Below, piece by piece: positions 16,144 through 24,732 of a stretch of 64,000 nt of DNA. Below the pieces are notes generated by a model. It was given only the letters and a program-made list of their open reading frames with translations. It was not told the origin of the DNA and made no database searches. Origin of the DNA: Pirellula sp. (GTDB taxonomy: Bacteria > Planctomycetota > Planctomycetia > Pirellulales > Pirellulaceae). Location of the stretch: assembly GCA_021300015.1 (NCBI GenBank), contig JAJTFB010000008.1:30806-94805 (forward strand), given 5' to 3'. Both the position numbers and the translations under genes were made by a program. Positions within the stretch are counted from its first letter, which is position 1, and each line of letters starts with the position of its first letter.

Positions 16144-18861
16144 ATGTCCTCTTCGTTGCCTTTTTCGATCGGTTCTGATCCAGCGGTTTTGCCCAAGGGA
16201 CCTGATGCTTCTGGGGCTGATATTTCTGGGACTGGGTTTTCACCCGAACCGCAGTCGACTCTCGGGAGGTTCGCAGAGGCTGCATCTTTGGTGTTGCTTG
16301 CGCTGCTGTTGGTCCTCTCGCTCTGGTGGCCTTGCGATACGGCCATCTCGGTAGCCAAGGGGGATTCGTTCTGGCATATTGGGCTTTCGCTGGGTGTGTT
16401 TTTTTTCGCTGCGATCCTTGCAGGCTCGGTCGTTCGAACGGTCGCTTGGCAACGCATGTCGGTGCTCTGGCTGCTGATCGCGATGGTCATCGCTTGGCAT
16501 GCTTTGGTTACGGGATATTCGATCGGACGGGTCAACTCAAAGAATGCGATCTACGGATTCTGGCAATCGACGGCCTTGTGGTGTTTGATCCCCTCGGTCG
16601 CTTGGTTGGCCCGGACTCCCGAGCGAGCCGCAAGGCTGCTCAAGCTCTGGTGGGTCATCGCCTTGTTTGTGATCTTATGGGGCTTTTGGGAGTACGCCGT
16701 GCTCCAACCTTCGCAGCAAGCCCAGTTGGCCAAGGACCGTATCGGATACTTGCAAGCCAACAAGATCGATCCGGATTCGTCTGCTGCGGTGTTGATTGTC
16801 AATCGCATCGAGAGCACCGAGGTCCTGAGTGTCTTTGCCTTGGCCAATTCCTATGCCGGTTTTCTCGTGGCCCTCTGGCCGCTTTGGTTCGGCTGGATGC
16901 TCCAGGGCTTGGGTCGATCCGCAGAGTCTCTCTCGGAGGGCAAATCCCAGGCTAGCCATGCGAATCGATTTTCCGACCGCGCCGTTTGGCTTGTCCCTCT
17001 GATCTTGGTCATCGCCACAGGGTTCGCTCTGTTGCTGACCAAAAGCCGGACAGCATGGCTTGCGACCGGAGTTACCGCGGTCCTTGCGATGCTGCTCGAT
17101 CCGATTTTGCGAAGCAATCTTGGGAGATGGATCAAGCAAAAGCCTGGCGTATTCGCTGGTCTTGGTGCCATGCTGCTGGGCCTCTTCGGCGCAGTCTATG
17201 CGATCGATCCTTTGATTTTCCAAGAGGCGGGCAAGTCCCTGGCCTATCGGATGGACTACTGGCGGGGGGCTTGGAAACTGATCACCGAAGAACCGTTGTT
17301 CGGTTTCGGTTCGCTGAACTTCCAGACAACGTATTTGCAAGTCAAAGCGATAACCGCTTCGGAATCGCCTGCCGACCCTCATAACTTCCTGCTCGAGCTT
17401 GCTCACAGCGGCGGCCTAGTGCTCTTGGGTCTTACGGTCCTGCTGATGGTTTGCTTGTCGTTTTTTCAGCTTCGTTCGCGTTTGTTCCGATCCGATAAAC
17501 TCAGCGAGCCATTTTTCAACGAGCCATTTTTCAACAGGCCGGTTTTCACCGAGCCAGTGGGGACCTCGATGCACGGACCGAAGTGGTTTTGGGGCGGAGC
17601 GATCATCGCGTCGATCTTGGTCTTTTTGTTCGCCTTTTTTACCGCGGGAGATCTGGAGTTCTATGGCACGGCGATTGTCTTGGCTGGAGCCTTGGCCTTC
17701 GGGGTTTGGCTGACTCGCAGCCCTGCGGCGAGCGATTCGGTGTATCTGCTTGTTAAGAATCATCCGGTTTTGTTTCTCGTTTCCTTTCTAGGGGTCTTGG
17801 TCCACTTCTTAGCCTCCGGCGGCTGGATGTTCCCAGGGACGATGGTCTCACCGGCGATCGCTTTAGGATGGTGGATTGCCGGTGCGAATTGGGCCGAGTC
17901 GACCCAAAGGCCAGTCCAACCCAGTGCGCCGGTCCAACCCAGTGCGTTCGGTCGCTCCAAAGGGGTCCTCGCAGCGCTGGCGATTCTCGGCCTGTGGGTT
18001 TGGTCGATGGCCATGCCATGGTTCCAAGCCCAGAGGGCTTATGCTGCCTTCCCCAAGGACAGTAAAACCGGCCGGCTGGTGCTCGATAAAGCCATTGCTG
18101 AGAAGAGCTTGCCGACGGTCGACGAGTACTTTACTCTGGTCACCTCGGCTCCTTTGGATCCCGATTTAGCCAGGTGGGGAATGGAGTTCTCGGGGGCGGT
18201 CATGGATTCGGATATTCCGGTTTCGGAAAAAGCCAGTTGGTTGCACCAGTTCCAGCAAGCATGCAAATTCCTTATCGAGAGAAGCCCTAAGGATTCGACC
18301 GCTTATGCCGACGCGGCCGTCGAGTCGTTGCGAACCTCGATCGGTCAAACGCTCGACACATCCCTGACCGAAGAGATGGCCTTTCGCCGCCAGGGGGGCG
18401 GACCTGCCCTCCGAGGACCCTCGGCCAGTGGAGGAGCCCGATCCAGGGGAGGTGCCGCTCGAGCGACAGCCACGCGCACGATCGGGACACAGCTCCAAGA
18501 AGACTCTTTGCGGTACTACCAGGAGGCGACCAAGTACGCACCAGCGAATGCCGAACTGCATCTCCAGACGGCCATCGTCGCTGCGATGTTGGGCAATTGG
18601 AAAGTCTGCGAAGCGAAGCTCGATCAGGCCGAGGAAATCGATCGGGAAACCAAGCATCGGGACCGAAAAATCGAAGCGGCCCGAATCTGGATCCCGCACG
18701 AGTTGGCACCTTTGCTCGGGGACCGAGCCAAGTCGGCTAAGAAAATTCCCGAGGACTCGAGCCCCCAATGGGATACGTTCAAGAGGCTGGTCGATCGGAG
18801 CGATTCGGTTCCGGGTGAACCTGTTCGGCAAATGCTGCGTAGCTTTTTCAATAAACCCTAG
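16144..18861 (+). CDS. O-antigen-ligase-like multi-pass membrane protein (Wzy/WaaL family) with C-terminal helical repeats
   Basis: A 905-residue protein with many transmembrane segments from about residue 42 to 610, e.g. SLVLLALLLVLSLWW and FWHIGLSLGVFFFAAILAGS. The family core is LANSYAGFLVALWPLWFGW, LLLTKSRTAWLATGVTAVLA, YWRGAWKLITEEPLFGFGSL and the PADPHNFLLELAHSGGL loop, where Arg/His residues are typical of O-antigen ligases and polymerases. The C-terminal 250 residues are soluble, with a Gly/Arg-rich linker and a TPR-like part (DSLRYYQEATKYAPANAELH). It follows the WecA-like gene by 85 bases; both point to surface-polysaccharide assembly. Two local duplications (17506-17550, 17911-17946) lie in extramembrane loops. 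Confidence 0.82.
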   Translation: MSSSLPFSIGSDPAVLPKGPDASGADISGTGFSPEPQSTLGRFAEAASLVLLALLLVLSLWWPCDTAISVAKGDSFWHIGLSLGVFFFAAILAGSVVRTVAWQRMSVLWLLIAMVIAWHALVTGYSIGRVNSKNAIYGFWQSTALWCLIPSVAWLARTPERAARLLKLWWVIALFVILWGFWEYAVLQPSQQAQLAKDRIGYLQANKIDPDSSAAVLIVNRIESTEVLSVFALANSYAGFLVALWPLWFGWMLQGLGRSAESLSEGKSQASHANRFSDRAVWLVPLILVIATGFALLLTKSRTAWLATGVTAVLAMLLDPILRSNLGRWIKQKPGVFAGLGAMLLGLFGAVYAIDPLIFQEAGKSLAYRMDYWRGAWKLITEEPLFGFGSLNFQTTYLQVKAITASESPADPHNFLLELAHSGGLVLLGLTVLLMVCLSFFQLRSRLFRSDKLSEPFFNEPFFNRPVFTEPVGTSMHGPKWFWGGAIIASILVFLFAFFTAGDLEFYGTAIVLAGALAFGVWLTRSPAASDSVYLLVKNHPVLFLVSFLGVLVHFLASGGWMFPGTMVSPAIALGWWIAGANWAESTQRPVQPSAPVQPSAFGRSKGVLAALAILGLWVWSMAMPWFQAQRAYAAFPKDSKTGRLVLDKAIAEKSLPTVDEYFTLVTSAPLDPDLARWGMEFSGAVMDSDIPVSEKASWLHQFQQACKFLIERSPKDSTAYADAAVESLRTSIGQTLDTSLTEEMAFRRQGGGPALRGPSASGGARSRGGAARATATRTIGTQLQEDSLRYYQEATKYAPANAELHLQTAIVAAMLGNWKVCEAKLDQAEEIDRETKHRDRKIEAARIWIPHELAPLLGDRAKSAKKIPEDSSPQWDTFKRLVDRSDSVPGEPVRQMLRSFFNKP
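17506..17550 (+). repeat. Three 15-bp in-frame units in the O-antigen-ligase-like gene
   Basis: gagccatttttcaac occurs twice, then a third diverged unit (aggccggttttcacc). They encode an EPFFN-type repeat in a loop. Confidence 0.85.
17911..17946 (+). repeat. Two 18-bp in-frame units sharing a core with 14304-14360
   Basis: ccagtccaacccagtgcg and ccggtccaacccagtgcg are adjacent. The segment ccaacccagtgcgcc differs by one base from ccaacccagttcgcc in the DUF4416 array 3.6 kb away. Confidence 0.85.
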
Positions 18862-18888
18862 CTCCTTTTCCTTTTTCGATCCGTCACC

Positions 18889-20106
18889 ATGCGCAGTCTT
18901 CTACTCCTTATTTCCTGCATAGGCCTAGGGTTCGGACTAGCCAAGTTCGATCACGACCGGCGTTTCTCCGGGGTAAAGAACCTCATGGGAAGCGCCAAGG
19001 GGGTGACGACCGAGTCGGGTAGTGACGCGGTCCAATCCGAAGTCCAAAAGCTCAACGCACAAAAAGTCGGCAGGATCACCGTCGTCAACGGGGCCGAACT
19101 CGATTTCGGGATGATGATGAAGGGAACCAAACGTTCCCATAAATTTGTCTTCAAAAACGTCGGCGAAGCCGATGCAAAGATTTGGTTCAAGGCCAGTACC
19201 TGCAAATGCACGGTCGGCAAGTTCACCGACGCGATCCTCAAGCCCGGCGAGGAAACCGACGTCGAACTCGAATGGAAAGCCGAAAGTGTGCTGGATGATT
19301 TCTCTCAAACAGCCACCATCGGAAGCGATTGTCCAAGCCAAGAAGAGGTCAAACTCGTCATCCGTGGGCGCATCGGCCAAGCTTACGTTTTTGATCCACC
19401 GGCCCATAGCATCGGCGATTTGCTTTCGAGCCAACAGAACGAAATCAAGTTCCGAATCTATTCGTTCCAATCCGTCCCGTTGAAAATCGGCGGAGGCCAG
19501 GTCAAGGATTCGATCCTGTCGAAAAAAGTCCGCTTCGAAGCCGAAGAAGAGGTCGTCATCGAACCAGGCCAATTTCCGGATCTAGCCGATGCCCGTCGCT
19601 ACACCGATTGCAAGATGACTCTGCTGCCCGGACTGCCGGCCGGCCCGCTGAACCTCGACCTACAAATTACCCGACACAACGAGGGGGGGCCCGACGAAGA
19701 GTTTCTTCTCTACAACGTGCGAGGTCGGGTCGTGACCCCCATTCGGGTCATCGCTGGGGACGATTACAACGAAACCCGAAATATCTTGACGATCGGCACG
19801 GCTAAGTCCTCCCAGGGAATCAAGAAGAGCTTCATGCTCTCGATCCGTACCGACGATTTCCCAGGTGATCCGAATATAAGGATCGCTAAAGTCATCCCGG
19901 AACAACTCAAGGCTTCGATCGGAACCCCCAAGATTTCTACGACTCAGCGGATCTATCCCATCCTTTTGGAAATCCCCCCCGGAAGCGATCCAGTCGAATT
20001 TGACGGAACCTTCAGCAAGGATTTCGGAAAAATCGTGATCGAAACGGATATGGAAACCTCACCGACGATTCCGATGTACCTTAAGTTCCGTTTGACCGAG
20101 GATTGA
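18889..20106 (+). CDS. DUF1573-domain exported/anchored protein
   Basis: A 405-residue protein beginning with a hydrophobic signal (MRSLLLLISCIGLGFGLAKF). The DUF1573 domain covers about 65-160: ELDFGMMMKGTKRSHKFVFK, a CKCTVGKF segment and LKPGEETDVELEWKAES, an Ig-like ASH/MSP-type fold. Two further beta-rich stretches fill the rest without a recognised domain. It lies 27 bases before the multihaem cytochrome gene and is probably co-transcribed with it. DUF1573 proteins recur next to such cytochromes in planctomycetes, which suggests a periplasmic structural or assembly role; this is inference. Confidence 0.82.
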   Translation: MRSLLLLISCIGLGFGLAKFDHDRRFSGVKNLMGSAKGVTTESGSDAVQSEVQKLNAQKVGRITVVNGAELDFGMMMKGTKRSHKFVFKNVGEADAKIWFKASTCKCTVGKFTDAILKPGEETDVELEWKAESVLDDFSQTATIGSDCPSQEEVKLVIRGRIGQAYVFDPPAHSIGDLLSSQQNEIKFRIYSFQSVPLKIGGGQVKDSILSKKVRFEAEEEVVIEPGQFPDLADARRYTDCKMTLLPGLPAGPLNLDLQITRHNEGGPDEEFLLYNVRGRVVTPIRVIAGDDYNETRNILTIGTAKSSQGIKKSFMLSIRTDDFPGDPNIRIAKVIPEQLKASIGTPKISTTQRIYPILLEIPPGSDPVEFDGTFSKDFGKIVIETDMETSPTIPMYLKFRLTED

Positions 20107-20133
20107 TCACCCGCGAAACGCAAGAGTTAGTCC

Positions 20134-21756
20134 GTGAAACGCACGCTTTGGACCCTGCTGGCTGTCTGCACCCCGCTGAGCCTCTTCGGAAGTTTGCTCT
20201 GGGCTCAGCCCCCTCGACTGCGGCTCGGACAACGCAATACCGCCCCGGTTCAGCAGAAAACTCAGCCACCCAAGCCTGCCGAAGCACAGCCGATAGCAAA
20301 GCCCGCCTCCGATCCGCCGATCAACGTCGCGACCGAGGAAGAAAAGAACCAGAAAATCGCCGCGGATTGGAACAATCCATGGCTGGTTTTCTACGTCACC
20401 GGAAACCAAAGCGGCTATCTCGAACCCTGCGGTTGCACTGGCCTAGCCAACCAAAAAGGGGGGATCAATCGCAAAGACACCCTTTTGACGAGCCTCGTGA
20501 ACCGAGGTTGGCAAGTCATGGCCCTCGATGCGGGCGACCAAGTCCGTCGCGATGGGACCCAGTCGGAGATCAAGTTCAACTGGACGGCCCAAGCCTTTCG
20601 TCAAATGGGGTATGCCGCGAGCACCTACGGTGCAAAAGACCTGCTCCTCTCGGACAACATCCTCGTCTCGATCCTCGACGAGAACGGCAAAAACAACCTG
20701 TTCGTCTCTGCCAATGTCAGCATGCTACCCGACGAAGATCTCCGTTACAGGGTTCTGAGCGTCCAAGGCCCAGACAAGAAACCTCGCAAGATCGGTATTA
20801 CCGGAGTGCTCGGCGAGGAAACCCTCAGAGCTCAAGGACAAAACAAACAGGACTTTTTTAGCATCTCGCCGGCCATTCCAGCGCTCCAAGAGGTCGCCCA
20901 GAAACTTCGAGCCGAGCAGTGCGACTACCAAGTCCTTATCGCTAACGCGAGTCTCGAGGAGACCAAGAAAATCGTCCAAGCCGTTCCGGGGTTCCAGTTG
21001 GTCGTCACTTCAGGGGGCTTCGGGGAACCGACATACCGTCCTGAGGTCCTTCCGGGGACTTCCACAGAGATCGTCCAGGCCGGGACCAAGGGGATGTATG
21101 CAGGGATCGTCGGGCTCTTTGAAGATCCCTCGCAACCGACCCGTTACCAACGCATCGCCTTGAGCTCGCAGTTCGAGGACTCCCCTCGCATGCTCGAGCT
21201 ATTCGAGAAGTACCAAGACGAGTTGCGCAACAAGTCCGATGAGAACTTCGCAGCCTTGGGCTTGAGGCCAGCGACCCATCCGACGGGAAACGAATTTGTC
21301 GGGACCTCCAAGTGTGGTGAGTGCCATACGACGGCCCATGCGATTTGGGAGAAAACCCCGCATGCCCACGCGACCGAATCGATCGTCCATCCTCCCGAAC
21401 GATCGATGGCAAGGCACTTTGACCCCGAATGCATCTCGTGCCATGTCACAGGCTGGAACCCCCAAAAGTATCGGCCTTACAAATCGGGTTACGAAACGCT
21501 CGAAGGGTCGCCCGAGCTCCACGGGAGCGGATGCGAGAACTGCCATGGGCCCGGCTCGGAGCACGTTCGTGCCGAAGAGGACGCAAGCGCCGATAAAAAA
21601 CAACTTGAGGAACTGCGCGTCGCGATGCGATTGACCTTGGCCAATGCCCAAGACAAGTGCTTGGAGTGCCATGACATCGACAACAGCCCCGACTTCCACA
21701 AAGAAGGTGCCTTTGAGAAATTCTGGGAGCAGGTCAAACACGTCGGCAAGGATTAG
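20134..21756 (+). CDS. Multihaem c-type cytochrome (cytochrome c-554-like) with metallophosphatase-like N-terminal domain
   Basis: A 540-residue exported protein with a GTG start at 20134 and a signal peptide (MKRTLWTLLAVCTPLSLFGS). Residues about 85-340 resemble the 5'-nucleotidase/metallophosphatase fold (YVTGNQSGYLEPCGCTGLAN, VMALDAGDQVRRDG, then YGAKDLLLSDNILVSI), though the usual His/Asp ligand set is incomplete. Four CxxCH haem sites follow: CGECH at Cys394, CISCH at Cys433, CENCH at Cys467 and CLECH at Cys509. A separate CGCTG near residue 97 is not a haem site. It should act in the periplasm as an electron carrier or oxidoreductase; substrate unknown. Confidence 0.85.
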   Translation: MKRTLWTLLAVCTPLSLFGSLLWAQPPRLRLGQRNTAPVQQKTQPPKPAEAQPIAKPASDPPINVATEEEKNQKIAADWNNPWLVFYVTGNQSGYLEPCGCTGLANQKGGINRKDTLLTSLVNRGWQVMALDAGDQVRRDGTQSEIKFNWTAQAFRQMGYAASTYGAKDLLLSDNILVSILDENGKNNLFVSANVSMLPDEDLRYRVLSVQGPDKKPRKIGITGVLGEETLRAQGQNKQDFFSISPAIPALQEVAQKLRAEQCDYQVLIANASLEETKKIVQAVPGFQLVVTSGGFGEPTYRPEVLPGTSTEIVQAGTKGMYAGIVGLFEDPSQPTRYQRIALSSQFEDSPRMLELFEKYQDELRNKSDENFAALGLRPATHPTGNEFVGTSKCGECHTTAHAIWEKTPHAHATESIVHPPERSMARHFDPECISCHVTGWNPQKYRPYKSGYETLEGSPELHGSGCENCHGPGSEHVRAEEDASADKKQLEELRVAMRLTLANAQDKCLECHDIDNSPDFHKEGAFEKFWEQVKHVGKD

Positions 21757-21790
21757 CTCTGTCGATTGCTTTGTCGATTAGCTTTGTCTG
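21754..21790. repeat. Degenerate 12-13-bp tandem repeat before the ATP-grasp gene
   Basis: tagctctgtcgat, tgctttgtcgat and tagctttgtctg follow each other directly behind the cytochrome stop codon. Confidence 0.7.
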
Positions 21791-21804
21791 GGGCCCTGTG
21801 CCAT

Positions 21805-23097
21805 ATGAATCCCGAATGGTTTCCAAGCATCTGTCTTATGGGAGCATCCTGCCGCGCAGCGGCGCAATCGGCCGCTCGGGCCGGTTGCACTCGAATCCTA
21901 GCTTGGGATGATTTCCTCGATGCAGATCTCCTAGCGATCGCTCAGGCTGAGTCCCTTGCCGATTTCCCAGAGGATTCTCCGCAAGGCTTGGCCGAGTTGC
22001 AAGGTATCCCGCTGGTGCTCTGCGGAGGCATGGAGAACCGACCCGATTTCGTCCAGCGGCGGATCGATCAAGGCATGCTCTGCGGGGTGACGGGCGATAT
22101 GCTGCGGCAACTTCGATCGATCGAATCCTGGCAACGCTGGGCGAGCGAAAGCCGCATCGGGTGGCCCACGGCGGTCCAAGACCTCTCGGACCCGAGACTC
22201 GACTCGGTTCGCTCGGAGTCTTGGATGCTCAAACCCGTCGGTCGCGCAGGGGGCGTCCACGTAAGGGCCATCGCAAATCTCGAGGATCTGGATCCCATTG
22301 CGAAACTTGCACCGGACCCAGGCAGCCCCACGTCCAGCTCAACGTCCAACCCGTGGTATCTCCAGGAGTACGTCCCCGGGATTTCGATCGGAGTCAGCTA
22401 CTGCACGGAGAGAAACGCGAATACCGATAGCAACGGGAATGCTGAGAGCACCGAGCCCTCTGGAACTCGGATCGTCGGGATCGCGCGCTCGATCCACTCC
22501 GAGGAACTCGATGCCCCTTTGCCATGGATTTACCGAGGGAGTCTAGCTCCTTATTCGGTAAGTCCTAGCGTGTGTGCCTCGCTCGAGCGATTCGCAACGA
22601 CCGTGGCGCAAAGCACGGGGATTCGGGGGTTATGGCAAGCCGATTTTCAGATCGATCCCGAGGGGCAACTTTGGCTCTTAGAGATCAATCCACGCTGGTC
22701 GGCCAGCATGGAGTTGCATGAGATACTCCAAGGGTATTCGTGGATCACCGAGCACGTGAGGATCCTATGCAACGGCGCGCCAAAACACGTTCCGAGCCCG
22801 GCATCGCCCGCTGGCCAGCAGGTCGCCAAGGGGATCCTGTATGCGCCGCATGGAATGCATTTGAGTGTTGCCCAAGTCGATCGGTTGTGGCGATCTGGCT
22901 GGCATGGCACCTTGAGGGAACTCGAAACCGCCGAGTTTTGCCTTGCCGATATCCCGCAATCGGACCCTCTGGGGGTCGATTTTGCAGAAGGGATGCCGAT
23001 CGTTACGGTGCTCGTCGCGGGTGAAAAAAACGCGGATTTACTTGAGAAAATCCGCCAAGCTCGGTCGACGGTGCTCGGGTGGTTCCAAAGGATTTGA
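21805..23097 (+). CDS. ATP-grasp enzyme of unknown substrate
   Basis: A 430-residue protein started at the ATG at 21805 (MNPEWFPSICLMGASCRAAA); an in-frame TTG at 21766 would add unlikely sequence. The pre-ATP-grasp domain starts with a Rossmann-like GASCRAAAQSAARAG. The ATP-grasp core has SWMLKPVGRAGGVHVR as the ATP-binding lysine strand, YLQEYVPGISIGVSYC, and the metal site in GLWQADFQIDPEG with LWLLEINPRWSASME (Glu and Asn ligands). Related ATP-grasp proteins occur in the tetrahydromethanopterin-linked C1 gene sets of planctomycetes, but no other C1 gene lies here, so this link is only a guess. Confidence 0.78.
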   Translation: MNPEWFPSICLMGASCRAAAQSAARAGCTRILAWDDFLDADLLAIAQAESLADFPEDSPQGLAELQGIPLVLCGGMENRPDFVQRRIDQGMLCGVTGDMLRQLRSIESWQRWASESRIGWPTAVQDLSDPRLDSVRSESWMLKPVGRAGGVHVRAIANLEDLDPIAKLAPDPGSPTSSSTSNPWYLQEYVPGISIGVSYCTERNANTDSNGNAESTEPSGTRIVGIARSIHSEELDAPLPWIYRGSLAPYSVSPSVCASLERFATTVAQSTGIRGLWQADFQIDPEGQLWLLEINPRWSASMELHEILQGYSWITEHVRILCNGAPKHVPSPASPAGQQVAKGILYAPHGMHLSVAQVDRLWRSGWHGTLRELETAEFCLADIPQSDPLGVDFAEGMPIVTVLVAGEKNADLLEKIRQARSTVLGWFQRI

Positions 23098-23199
23098 ACC
23101 AAAACCGGGTGTGACTTGCAAGAATTTGGAGAATAGAGAGCAGACGAAAAACGTTTGTTTTCGGTGTTCCCCTCAAAAGCCCTCCAAGGGACTCTTGCC

Positions 23200-24708
23200 A
23201 TGCCATCAGAACGATTGATCGAGCGAGGAAGGTTGGTCTATCAAGCCCTCGAATGCAAAGAGCAAGCAGCTCGGTACCGGGCCGCTGCCGTCTCGCTGAT
23301 GGAGGCCATCACCCTTGCCGAATGTGGCGATCCATCGAAACTCCAATCGCTTATCGACGCGATGGATCAGGAGCCCTCGGTTCTGAACACTCCGTGGCCC
23401 GAGGAAACCAAAGCTCTTTTGCAGCAAGCTAGCCTCAAGGAGCTCACCGAGTCCAAACCAGCAACGCAGGCACCAGCAACGCAGGCACCAGCAACGCAGG
23501 CAAAAGCAACACAGGCAACAGCAACACAGGCAACAGCAACGCAGGCACCAACAACGCAGGCACCAACAACGCAGGCGACAGCAACGCAGGCGACAGCAAC
23601 ACAGGCAACAGCAACACAGGCAACAGCAACAAAGGCAACAGCAACAAAAAAATCGCCGTCTGGGACATTGGCCGTCGGACCGGCCAGAGCCTCCGATAAG
23701 AAGGCGAACCCACCGCCTGCCGGGATCACTCCGCCTGCCGGGGGGACACCGAGCGATCTAGTGGGGTTCAAGCCGAGGCGTACGAAACGGGGTGCGGAGG
23801 TTTTCGTAAGCCTTGGGATCCACGTCGCTTTGTTGATGATCCTGGGATTCTGGGTTGTTGTCCAAGTCCAGCGGACCGAGATCTTGAGCATTGTCGCCGG
23901 GACGGTCGAATCGGAGGACGTATTGATCGAAACGCCGATGGAATCGATTTCCGAGCTTGAGGCGACCTCGACCGACAGTCCAGCGATCAGCACACCCGAG
24001 ACATCGAGCATGGCGATCGAAGTCAACACCGATTCGATTTCGGTGGACAAGGTCGACTTGGGGATCGAAGCCATCGGGGCTGTCAGTTCGATTTCCGAGC
24101 AGATGAGCAAGGCCGGAGCGAGTGGCTCGAAGTTGGTCGAGGGGGCGGAGTTTTTTGGGTCGAAGGCCACGGGCAATCGATTCGTTTATGTCGTCGATGC
24201 TTCGCCGAGCATGCGACGCGATGGGGCTTTCGAAGCGGCCAAGGAGGAGATTCTCAGATCCTTGCGCTCGATGAAGCCCAAGCAGCGGTTCGGAGTGATT
24301 TTTTTTGGTGGAGAGCTCAGGCATTTGGAGTTCGAACTTGGTCAAAAACCGGACGGTCCGGTCAATGCAACTCAGGAAAACATTGAAAAAGCTGTCGAAT
24401 GGCTCCGGAAAGTGACCGTTCAAAAGGATGGTCGGCCCCCGATCGATGCGATCGAATCCGCCTTGGAATTCCAGCCCGATGGCATTTTCCTACTGTTCGA
24501 TGGCGACACGAAAATGGATAATTGGACGCAAACCGTGCGAGAACTGAACACATCCGACGGGTTTTTATCCGATGGGGGTACCCAGGTCCCGATCCATGTC
24601 ATCCATTTCTTTCGAGAGGAATTCCAAGGAGCGATGCAGTTGCTGGCTCACCAAAACGGTGGCACCTATCGCTTCGTACCCAAGCCTGGTTTTCGCTTCG
24701 CGCCCTGA
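23200..24708 (+). CDS. Membrane-anchored von Willebrand factor A protein with TonB-like SxxxH anchor
   Basis: A 502-residue protein; the ATG at 23200 is preceded by AAGGGA at a good distance. Residues 1-80 are helical. Residues 87-151 are 13 copies of a five-residue Thr/Gln/Ala repeat. One transmembrane helix follows (VFVSLGIHVALLMILGFWVV) with Ser204 and His208 spaced as in the SxxxH motif of the TonB anchor. An acidic Ser/Thr-rich linker then leads to a VWA domain from about 325: MIDAS DASPS (Asp333) in RFVYVVDASPSMRRDG, QRFGVIFFGG and DGIFLLFDGDT. The VWA part should be outside the cytoplasm. It shares its architecture with the next gene, 24 bases downstream. Confidence 0.85.
   Translation: MPSERLIERGRLVYQALECKEQAARYRAAAVSLMEAITLAECGDPSKLQSLIDAMDQEPSVLNTPWPEETKALLQQASLKELTESKPATQAPATQAPATQAKATQATATQATATQAPTTQAPTTQATATQATATQATATQATATKATATKKSPSGTLAVGPARASDKKANPPPAGITPPAGGTPSDLVGFKPRRTKRGAEVFVSLGIHVALLMILGFWVVVQVQRTEILSIVAGTVESEDVLIETPMESISELEATSTDSPAISTPETSSMAIEVNTDSISVDKVDLGIEAIGAVSSISEQMSKAGASGSKLVEGAEFFGSKATGNRFVYVVDASPSMRRDGAFEAAKEEILRSLRSMKPKQRFGVIFFGGELRHLEFELGQKPDGPVNATQENIEKAVEWLRKVTVQKDGRPPIDAIESALEFQPDGIFLLFDGDTKMDNWTQTVRELNTSDGFLSDGGTQVPIHVIHFFREEFQGAMQLLAHQNGGTYRFVPKPGFRFAP
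23458..23652 (+). repeat. Thirteen 15-bp in-frame tandem units in the first VWA gene
   Basis: The unit is related to ccagcaacgcaggca and encodes five residues of the type P/T/K-A/T-T-Q-A. Copies differ by a few bases in blocks, suggesting several rounds of duplication of pairs. The last two units carry Lys instead of Gln. Confidence 0.92.
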
Positions 24709-24732
24709 GCGAGGGTCGAACCTGGAATCATC

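Noticed and set aside
23458..23652. CRISPR-like array
   Set aside because: The units are 15 bp and directly adjacent without spacers, and they are in frame within a protein gene.
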